Assembly: GCA_028292305.1 (NCBI GenBank)
Contig: JAQGMQ010000498.1
Coordinates: forward strand, 1 to 7,892
DNA: 7,892 nucleotides
From: Rhodoferax sp.
GTDB taxonomy: Bacteria; Pseudomonadota; Gammaproteobacteria; Burkholderiales; Burkholderiaceae_C
Direction: 5' to 3'
The translations under genes were made by a program, and so were the position numbers. Below, one piece after another: positions 1 to 6,200 of this stretch. Position 1 is the stretch's first letter; each line of letters opens with the position of its first letter. Under the pieces are notes generated by a model. That model did no database searches. It was not told where the DNA came from and worked only from the letters and a program-made list of their open reading frames with translations.

Positions 1-379
1 GTTTTCGCCCCGCCTCAAACGCACGCAGATCGCCACCGAAGCGCAGTATCTGCTGATGCGCCACGCGCTCGACACGCTCGGCTACCGCCGCTACGAATGG
101 AAGTGCGACAGCTTGAACGTGCCCTCGCGCCAAGCCGCGGCGCGCTTGGGTTTCAGTTTCGAAGGCGTCTTCCGCCAAGCGGTGGTGACGCGCGGGCGGT
201 CGCGCGACACCGCCTGGTTTTCCATCATCGACGGCGAATGGCCGGTGCTGCGCGATGCCTTCGAGCGCTGGCTGGCCACGGACAACTTCGACGCACAAGG
301 GCAGCAACGTCTGTCGCTCGGGCAGCTGAGGCAGGCGCCGCGTCCGACGGACCTCTCGGCGCAGGAAAACAATCGGTGA
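1..379 (+). CDS. GNAT family N-acetyltransferase, 3' part only
   Basis: This is the C-terminal 125 residues of an acetyl-CoA-dependent N-acetyltransferase; the gene starts before the window and the reading frame begins at base 2. The fragment opens with FSPRLKRTQIATEAQYLL. It contains GYRRYEWKCDSLN followed by the GNAT-type N-x-x-S-(x7)-G-F signature (NVPSRQAAARLGF, fragment residues 39-51), then FEGVFRQAVVTRGRSRDTAWFS and IIDGEWP. This pattern is typical of RimJ/RimL-like cytoplasmic acetyltransferases, which transfer acetyl groups to protein N-termini or small amines. The acetyl-CoA pyrophosphate-binding loop should lie upstream and cannot be checked. The family call is firm; the substrate is unknown. 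The stop is TGA at 377-379, 137 bp before the next gene on the same strand, so it is probably not tightly coupled to ggt. Confidence 0.88.
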   Translation, partial: FSPRLKRTQIATEAQYLLMRHALDTLGYRRYEWKCDSLNVPSRQAAARLGFSFEGVFRQAVVTRGRSRDTAWFSIIDGEWPVLRDAFERWLATDNFDAQGQQRLSLGQLRQAPRPTDLSAQENNR

Positions 380-387
380 CAGTTTTC

Positions 388-403
388 AACGCCTGGTGGC
401 GTT
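388..403 (+). terminator. Small hairpin just after the acetyltransferase stop
   Basis: AACGCC-TGGT-GGCGTT forms a perfect 6-bp stem with a 4-nt loop, 9 nt after the stop codon. One further T follows the second arm, so the run of T's is only three long and there is no proper U-tract. It could be a weak intrinsic terminator or simply 3'-end protection. Judged by eye only. Confidence 0.35.
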
Positions 404-434
404 TGGCCGCAGGCCGAACCGTTACGATGATTGC

Positions 435-461
435 GGCTTGGCGGCCGCTTCAAGCCAAGCC
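435..461. repeat. Inverted repeat in the leader of ggt
   Basis: GGCTTGGC and GCCAAGCC are perfect 8-bp inverted arms separated by 11 bp. The structure sits about 55 bp upstream of the ggt ATG, in the 137-bp gap after the acetyltransferase gene. No T-tract follows. It could be an operator, a leader hairpin or a second part of the upstream gene's 3' end. I see no convincing -35/-10 pair for ggt in this gap. Confidence 0.4.
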
Positions 462-516
462 ATCCCGAACCTTGCGCAGCGCCTGGCTTCATTTGATCCA
501 CAGAGACAAACACAAC

Positions 517-2241
517 ATGAAATTGAACACCCTGTCCCGATCGCTCATCGCCGCGACATTCGTCTATGGCTGCTCCGTCAGCCATGCCGCGTCCATGGCC
601 CCCGTGGCCGCCGAACACGGCATGGTCGTCACCGCCCAGCACCTGGCCACCCAGGTCGGCGTGGACGTGCTCAAGCGTGGCGGCAACGCCATCGATGCGG
701 CCGTGGCCGTGGGTTATGCGCTGGCCGTGGTCTACCCGGCCGCGGGCAACCTCGGCGGCGGGGGCTTCATGACGCTGCAACTGGCCGATGGCCGCAAGAC
801 CTTCCTCGACTTCCGCGAAAAAGCGCCGCTGGCCGCCACCGCCAACATGTACCTCGACGCCAGTGGCAACGTGGTCAAGGGCGCCAGCACCAACGGTTAT
901 CTGGCCGTGGGTGTTCCCGGCTCGGTGGCCGGCATGGAAGCCGCGCGCGAGAAATACGGCAGCATGAGCCGCGCCGCGTTGCTGGCGCCGGCCATCAAGC
1001 TGGCCGAGCGCGGCTTCGCGCTCCAGGAAGGCGACATCGACATGCTGATGACATCGACCGATGACTTCAGGAAGGACGCGCCCTCGGCCGCCATCTTCCT
1101 GAACAAGGGCGAGCCCTTCAAGGTCGGCGAAAAGCTGGTGCAGAAGGACCTGGCGAAAACGCTGCGCCTGGTGAGCCAGAAGGGCACCGACGGCTTCTAC
1201 AAGGGCACGGTCGGCAAGGCGCTGGTCGACGCCAGCACCGCCGGCAAGGGCATCATCGTCCAGGAAGACCTGAACCAGTACGCCGTGCGCGAACTCGCGC
1301 CGGTGGAATGCGACTACCGCGGCTACCACATCGTGTCGGCCCCGCCACCGAGCTCGGGTGGCGTGGTGATCTGCGAAATCCTGAACATCGTCGAAGGTTA
1401 TCCTTTGAAGGAAATGGGCTTCCGCTCGGCACAGGCCGTGCACTACCAGATCGAGGCCATGCGCCACGCCTACCTGGACCGCAACAGCTACCTCGGCGAC
1501 CCCGATTTCGTGAAGAACCCGCTCGACCGCCTGCTGGACAAGGCCTATGCCGCCAAGATCCGCGACGCCATCGACCCGGCCAAGGCCGGCGTGTCGAAAG
1601 ACATGAAGCCCGGCGTCGCGCCGCATGAAGGCTCGAACACCACCCACTACTCCATCGTCGACAAGGACGGCAATGCGGTGTCGGTCACCTACACGCTGAA
1701 CGACTGGTTCGGCGCCAAGGTCACGGCCGCCAGGACCGGCGTGTTGCTGAACAACGAAATGGACGACTTCACCTCCAAGGTCGGTGTGCCCAACATGTAC
1801 GGCCTGGTGCAGGGCGAAGCCAATGCCATCGCCCCCGGCAAGCGGCCGCTGAGTTCGATGAGCCCGACCATCGTCACCAAGGACAACAAGCCGGTCATGG
1901 TGGTCGGCACGCCCGGCGGCAGCCGCATCATCACCGCGGTCACGCACACCATCCTGAACGTGATCGACTACGGCATGAACGTGCAGGAAGCCGTCGACGC
2001 GCCACGCTTCCACCAGCAATGGCTGCCCGACCTGACCAACGTCGACACCTTCGGCATCAGCCCCGACACCCGCAAGATCCTGGTCGGCATGGGCCACAAC
2101 CTGGGTGAGCCACAGCCATCGAACCACCTGGCGGCGATCCTCGTCGGCGCGCCCAGCCTGGGCGGCAAGCCGCGCGGAAACAACCGGTTCTACGGCGCGA
2201 ACGATCCGCGGCGGAATACGGGGTTGGCTTTGGGGTATTGA
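517..2241 (+). CDS. ggt: Gamma-glutamyltransferase precursor (periplasmic)
   Basis: This 574-aa precursor cleaves the gamma-glutamyl bond of glutathione and related compounds and transfers the glutamyl group to water or amino acids in the periplasm. The start at ATG 517 is chosen because it gives a Sec signal peptide (MKLNTLSRSLIAATFVYGCSVSHA, probable cut SHA|AS); the open frame upstream of it overlaps the acetyltransferase gene. The ribosome-binding site is weak (AGAGA). The proenzyme self-cleaves before Thr375, the first T of NTTHYSIVD, giving large and small subunits. Other family residues are present: R100 in DFREKAP (E. coli R114), N395 in YTLN (N411), E414 and D417 in NNEMDDF (Q430/D433), S446-S447 in RPLSSMSP (S462/S463), and G467-G468 in GTPGGSR (G483/G484). 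A lid-loop-like segment with Y428 precedes RPLSSM, as in E. coli. The glutamate at 414 is the mammalian-type residue. Length is normal and the gene looks intact. Confidence 0.96.
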   Translation: MKLNTLSRSLIAATFVYGCSVSHAASMAPVAAEHGMVVTAQHLATQVGVDVLKRGGNAIDAAVAVGYALAVVYPAAGNLGGGGFMTLQLADGRKTFLDFREKAPLAATANMYLDASGNVVKGASTNGYLAVGVPGSVAGMEAAREKYGSMSRAALLAPAIKLAERGFALQEGDIDMLMTSTDDFRKDAPSAAIFLNKGEPFKVGEKLVQKDLAKTLRLVSQKGTDGFYKGTVGKALVDASTAGKGIIVQEDLNQYAVRELAPVECDYRGYHIVSAPPPSSGGVVICEILNIVEGYPLKEMGFRSAQAVHYQIEAMRHAYLDRNSYLGDPDFVKNPLDRLLDKAYAAKIRDAIDPAKAGVSKDMKPGVAPHEGSNTTHYSIVDKDGNAVSVTYTLNDWFGAKVTAARTGVLLNNEMDDFTSKVGVPNMYGLVQGEANAIAPGKRPLSSMSPTIVTKDNKPVMVVGTPGGSRIITAVTHTILNVIDYGMNVQEAVDAPRFHQQWLPDLTNVDTFGISPDTRKILVGMGHNLGEPQPSNHLAAILVGAPSLGGKPRGNNRFYGANDPRRNTGLALGY

Positions 2242-2251
2242 GGAACAGGCG

Positions 2252-2269
2252 ACGCGGCGCGTGCCGCGT
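2252..2269. terminator. GC hairpin after ggt
   Basis: ACGCGGC-GCGT-GCCGCGT is a perfect 7-bp stem with a 4-nt loop, beginning 10 nt after the ggt stop. No T-tract follows, so it is either a non-canonical terminator or a 3'-end stabiliser. It is the first of a run of hairpins in this convergent gap. Confidence 0.5.
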
Positions 2270-2277
2270 AGCCCTGG

Positions 2278-2302
2278 TGCCGGAGGTGCAACGCCTCTGG
2301 CA
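2278..2302. terminator. Second hairpin in the convergent gap
   Basis: TGCCGGAGG and CCTCTGGCA pair as a 9-bp stem with a single G.U pair and a 7-nt loop. It lies 8 nt after the first hairpin. It reads as a hairpin on either strand and may serve both convergent transcripts. There is no T-tract. Confidence 0.45.
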
Positions 2303-2317
2303 TGTTCAACTCTTGAA

Positions 2318-2342
2318 TGAAGACCTGGACCGCAGGTCTTCA
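2318..2342. terminator. Third hairpin, shared by the two convergent genes
   Basis: TGAAGACCT and AGGTCTTCA are perfect 9-bp inverted arms with a 7-nt loop. A smaller stem (TTCAA-CTC-TTGAA, 2305-2317) abuts it on the left. It sits between the ends of ggt (+) and the S24 regulator (-), 45 bp beyond the regulator's stop. It probably acts as a bidirectional terminator or transcript-end structure, although neither side has a run of T's. Confidence 0.5.
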
Positions 2343-2386
2343 GCTTGGCGGCAGCCTATCGGACGAGGCCGCCTCTGCTTGTCACG

Positions 2387-3007
2387 TCACCGAAACTTCT
2401 TCGAAAACTCCCGCACCACGCCAATGATCTCCGCCGTCCCCAGCGGCTTGATCGGGTACCTGGCGTTCAGCGGCTTCAGGTAGAACTCGCCCGAGTCGCG
2501 CACCAGCTGTTTGAAGGTGGTTTCGCCGTCGATGTTCTTCACGATCACGTAGTCGCCGGGCAAGGCTTCCATGTCGGGTTCGATGATGAGGACCGAGCCT
2601 TCGGGGAACGAGTCGTGCGAATCGCTGATCATGCTGTCGCCGTGCACGCGCAAGGCGAAGGTGTGGCGCTGCACCTGCACGTTGACCGGCACCATGCCGA
2701 GTTGCAGGTTGGGCTTGGGCACGAAGTTGTCGATTACGGTGTAGCGGCCGGCTTCGACTTCGGACACCAGCGGAACCTCGCCGCGGGCCTCGCCGTTGGA
2801 GCTGACGTTGGAACCCGTCATCAGCTCGGCGACCGAAATGCCGAGAAGCTGAGCGACGCGCGGCTGGGTGGCGCGCTTCGGCGCGGTGCCGTTGGCCTTT
2901 TCCCATTGCTGCACGGCACCGCGCGTGACGCCAATGGCTTCGGCGAACTGTTGCTCGCTCCAGCCGAGGCGCCGGCGGCCCTCGCGAATGACGGTGTTGA
3001 TGCTCAT
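2387..3007 (-). CDS. HTH (XRE-type) / S24 LexA-CI-like self-cleaving repressor
   Basis: This 206-aa DNA-binding regulator has two parts. The N-terminal helix-turn-helix (about residues 8-37: RRRLGWSEQQFAEAIGVTRG, then AVQQWEK) is of the Cro/CI type, and a C-terminal S24 peptidase domain follows (about 78-200). All self-cleavage elements are visible: a cut site A86-G87 in SEVEAGRY, the nucleophile S125 in VHGDSM, and the general base K166 in TTFKQL. It should therefore bind DNA as a dimer and be inactivated by autoproteolysis, classically stimulated by RecA filaments. The start at ATG 3007 is preferred because the HTH begins immediately after it; a GTG at 3139 would add 44 residues without family character and would lie upstream of the predicted transcription start. 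The gene converges on ggt and is transcribed in the same direction as the patatin-like gene, 217 bp downstream of it. It is not LexA itself: the HTH is XRE-type rather than winged. Its targets are unknown. Confidence 0.9.
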   Translation of the reverse strand: MSINTVIREGRRRLGWSEQQFAEAIGVTRGAVQQWEKANGTAPKRATQPRVAQLLGISVAELMTGSNVSSNGEARGEVPLVSEVEAGRYTVIDNFVPKPNLQLGMVPVNVQVQRHTFALRVHGDSMISDSHDSFPEGSVLIIEPDMEALPGDYVIVKNIDGETTFKQLVRDSGEFYLKPLNARYPIKPLGTAEIIGVVREFSKKFR

Positions 3008-3024
3008 ACGGTGGGGAGCGTAAG

Positions 3025-3029
3025 CCTCC
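3025..3029 (-). promoter_or_regulatory. Shine-Dalgarno-like GGAGG with unusually long spacing
   Basis: On the minus strand GGAGG lies 17 nt before the preferred ATG at 3007, well beyond the usual 5-10 nt. No ATG, GTG or TTG occurs at normal spacing after it. Its GGAG can pair with a CTCC 7 nt downstream (plus-strand GGAG at 3014-3017), which could hide the site or shorten the effective distance. Confidence 0.3.
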
Positions 3030-3106
3030 GATTCGATAGATAAAAGTTCTTTAGAAAGTAAAACTAGCGAACTTGTATCGTGACTAACTGGACTGCCCTG
3101 CGGTGC

Positions 3107-3135
3107 ATCAAACAGCGCTGTCGAGTTTCTGTCAA
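3107..3135 (-). promoter_or_regulatory. Sigma70-like promoter of the S24 regulator
   Basis: On the minus strand a perfect -35 box TTGACA (3135-3130) is followed after exactly 17 bp by TTTGAT (3112-3107), a 4-of-6 match to TATAAT. Transcription would start near 3100, leaving a leader of about 93 nt before ATG 3007. The surrounding region is visibly more AT-rich than the genes on either side, as expected for a control region. Confidence 0.55.
3112..3121. promoter_or_regulatory. Candidate operator palindrome inside the promoter spacer
   Basis: ACAGCGCTGT is a perfect 10-bp palindrome between the -35 and -10 boxes of the regulator's promoter, overlapping the first base of the -10 element. A dimeric repressor bound here would block RNA polymerase, which fits autoregulation by the HTH/S24 protein. 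It does not match the CTGT-N8-ACAG LexA box. The binding protein is inferred, not shown. Confidence 0.4.
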
Positions 3136-3188
3136 GCACGTTTCTTTTTGATACGCGCTGGCCGCCATCACCGCAGCCCCGCCACAGA

Positions 3189-3205
3189 CTTAAGGGCTTC
3201 TTAAG
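3189..3205. terminator. CTTAAG hairpin downstream of the patatin-like gene
   Basis: Two CTTAAG hexamers separated by 5 bp can form a 6-bp stem about 20 nt beyond the stop codon of the large minus-strand gene. The stem is AT-rich and has no T-tract on the minus strand, so as a terminator it is weak. The rest of the 217-bp gap (3008-3224) holds the regulator's leader and promoter. Confidence 0.25.
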
Positions 3206-3224
3206 CTTGTGAACGATGCCGATG

Positions 3225-6200
3225 TCAACGGTCGCAGACCGGGCAGGTCGCCGCGCTCACCGGCGGCAGCCACAGCTCGATCACGCCGGGCGTGGCCTGC
3301 AACCGCCGCGGCAGGCCGCGCACCCAGACCGGGTCCGGGTCGCCCTGTGGCTCGATCCACGGCGTGCCGACGAAGCGGGCCAGCGCCGCCGCGCAACTGC
3401 CGCTGCCCGGGTCGTGCAGCACGAAGGTCGGTTTGGGCCAGGGCACGGCCTTGCGTTGCTGGCGCAGCTCGGCGCTGCGCACCACGTTTTCGATCGGCGC
3501 CACCTGCACCAGGTTGCCGGCCTCGGCCTGCAAGGCTTCGCGCAGTGCGGTGGCCGCCGGGCGCGAGGCCTCGTCGTAGATCTGCAGGTACAGCGTGCTG
3601 CTGCCGCCGCCCGGCCGGGCGCAGGCCTTGAGCTTCAGGTCGGTCGCGCCCCAGGTCGTGGGCGATGCCGCTGCCACCACCGCGGCCACCGGCGAGTCCG
3701 ACGGCGAACCTGCGGGCGCATTTGCAGGCGACCCGGCCGGCGCTGCGGCTTGCGGCGTGCCGGGCAAGCCAGGCAGACCAGGCAGGCGCGCAAGGGTCGG
3801 CAGGTAGGCCGCGACTGTACGCCACACCTTCTCACCCGCGCGGGCCTGCTCCTCCGGCGAGGTGCCAGGGTGCCAGTAGTTGAGCGCCGTGTCCTCGGTA
3901 GGGGTCTTGCGCACCAGTGTGCACAGGTCGCTTTGCATGCGCTGGTAGGCCCCCGGACACGCGGGCGCGGCGCCCACGTCCTTGCGGCATTCCTCGGTGA
4001 TGCGGCCGGCCAGCCGCTCCAGGCCCGAGCGCTCCAGCGGCCGCATGGCGGCGCTGCCGCGCAGCTCGAACAGCATCGAGGCCTGGGTCACGATGTGTTC
4101 GGGAATCTGCGGGCAACTGCCGTCCACGCCCTGCAGGCCTTTCGACACGTCGGTGAACAGTTGGCGGGTCTCGGTCTGTTCGTCGGTGCGGTTGCGCTGC
4201 AGCTGGTCCTGCACCTGCCACAGCGACAACAGCAGCGTGCCCGAGAAGCCGACGCCCAACGTGGTGCCGATGGCGGTGGCGCGGGCGCCGCGGCGCCACA
4301 ACGGCTCGGTGCGCGGTGCGTCGCCGCCCTTGATGCCGCTGAGCCGCGCCGAGATGCGGATGTTGTGTTGCGCCGGGCTGCGCCAGCCGGGCAACTGGGC
4401 CAGCCAGTCGTCGTGCAGCGCGCGGCCGAAATCTTCGCCCAGGCGGTGGTAGCTTTCCCACTGGGCTTCGTCGAAGGACTGGTCGCCGGTCGACTCGTGC
4501 GGAAAGCTCTCGTGCTTCTGCGCATATCCGAGCAGGTCGACGTCGAGCGCGTCATGCAGGTTGGGCTTGACCACCAGCAGCGTGCCCTCGGGCCGCCAGG
4601 CCGGGCCGGGCTGGCCATCGGCGCCCGCTGGCCCGGGCCGCTCGCGGTAGCGGATGCGCGCCAGCAGCACACCGCGGCACGAGTGGTTGTTGGCCATGTC
4701 TTCGGGCGACAACACGGTGATCACCGCCGGGTCCATGCTGAACAGGCGCGAGGCTTCGTCGTGGGTGTAGAAGTCGATTTCGGCGCCGAAGTCGATGCGC
4801 GCCTTGCGCACCAGGTTCTCCAGGTCGCCGAACTCATAGGCCGCGTCGCAGCTCGCATCCGACAGGATGATGAAGTCCAGCTCGCGTTTGACGAGCGTGT
4901 ACACGCCGGTGTTTTCGAAGTGGCCGCCATCCGACAGGAACCACCAGGGCCGCTCCACACCGAAGAACGTGGCCGAGGCTTCGCTGGCCAGCATCAACGG
5001 CTTGGGCAGGCAACGCCAGGCGAAGCGGCTCAGCCAGCGCAGGCTGGCGCGTTCACGCGGTGCGCGCATCCAGTGGCCCAGCCGCACGCCCAGAAAGTAC
5101 ACCAGCAGGGCCAGGCCGCGCGAGGTGTAGGCGCCCGCGCCCGGCGACGCCGCCGCGCCCGACACCGCCACCCAGCGCCCGAGCGTGCCGGCGTCGAAGT
5201 CGGGCCGCATGCCGATGAACTGCTCGGGCCCGATCTCGAAGCCGCGCCAGGTGGCCGTCACCGCCGTGCCCTTGCGGTCGGCGTTGTACAAGCCGCTCTG
5301 GTCGTCGCGTGTCTGGTTCAGGCAGGCGTTGACCAGGTGGATCGGTCCGCCGCTGGTTTCAGGGTGGTAGCTGGCCAGGCGGGTGTCGTCGCCCTCCACC
5401 ACCGTGGTCACGTCGGCATGGTGCGGGTGGTCCTTGTCGATGCTGCGTTTCGGATTGCCCACGGCCAGGTAGGCCCGCGTCAGGCGGCCACGGTAGAAGC
5501 TGTGCAGCGACGAGGTGTTGGCCATCTGCGCGTTGCCGGCCGTGAGCAGCATCCACACGCCCCAGCCCAGCAGCAACAGACCGGCGCGCAGGGCCGCCGG
5601 CACGTCGCGCAGGCCACTGAAGGTCTCGGGTGCGAAGATGAACCACTGCAGCACCACCAGCCAGGCCGTGACCAGCGTGGCCAGCCCGACCAGGCTGCCG
5701 AGGTTCAACAGGCGCGGCAGCCAGGCCTGGGCCTGGCGCGTGGTTTCGGCCGCGATCTGCTGCAGCGGCTGCATCAGACTGCGCAGCACCAGCAGCAATA
5801 CGCTGCCCACCCCCACGCCGCCCCAGAGCCACTGGTTGCCCGTCAGGAATTCCTCCAGCACCCACCAGCTCAGCCGGTCCAGCCCGCCCATGGCGGCCAG
5901 CGCCAGCGACGCCAGCAGCACCACCCGCAAGGCCCGCGTGAGCCAGTTGCGCAGCCGTGCCACGCTGAGCGCATAGGTCTCGCCGGTGCACCACAGCCAG
6001 GCCAGCACCACCAGTTGCCCCAGCGCCAAAGACACCAGCGCCAGCAGGCCCGCAGTCGGCCAGTTCAGCCCGTAACGCACCGGGTCGACCGTGCCGCCCG
6101 GCTCCAGCAGGCGCCACAAGACCCAGGCCGATGCGGCCGCCGTGAGCATGAACAGGCCATCGCGCCAGCCCGGGCGCTGGCGCACGCTGCTGGGCGCGGT

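Noticed and set aside
97..516. Upstream extension of the ggt reading frame
   Set aside because: It overlaps the acetyltransferase gene in another frame and would bury the signal peptide that begins at ATG 517.
556..579. Possible lipoprotein signal (VYGC) in the GGT leader
   Set aside because: Tyr at the -2 position does not fit the lipobox, while SHA|AS is a good ordinary signal-peptidase site.
91..2127. Open frame of 678 codons on the minus strand across ggt
   Set aside because: It is antisense to a textbook gamma-glutamyltransferase. The translation is rich in H, V, D, G and R with no family motif, as expected of stop-poor antisense frames in GC-rich DNA.
2345..3043. Open frame of 232 codons on the plus strand over the S24 regulator
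   Set aside because: The antisense translation has no recognisable motif, while the minus strand carries an intact HTH and all the S24 catalytic residues.
3112..3121. Palindrome as a LexA (SOS) box
   Set aside because: The proteobacterial LexA box is CTGT-N8-ACAG; here ACAG and CTGT are in the reverse order with only 2 bp between them.
3008..3139. 44-residue N-terminal extension of the S24 regulator from GTG 3139
   Set aside because: The HTH starts right after ATG 3007, the extension has no family character, and a good promoter lies within it, so it would mostly not be transcribed.
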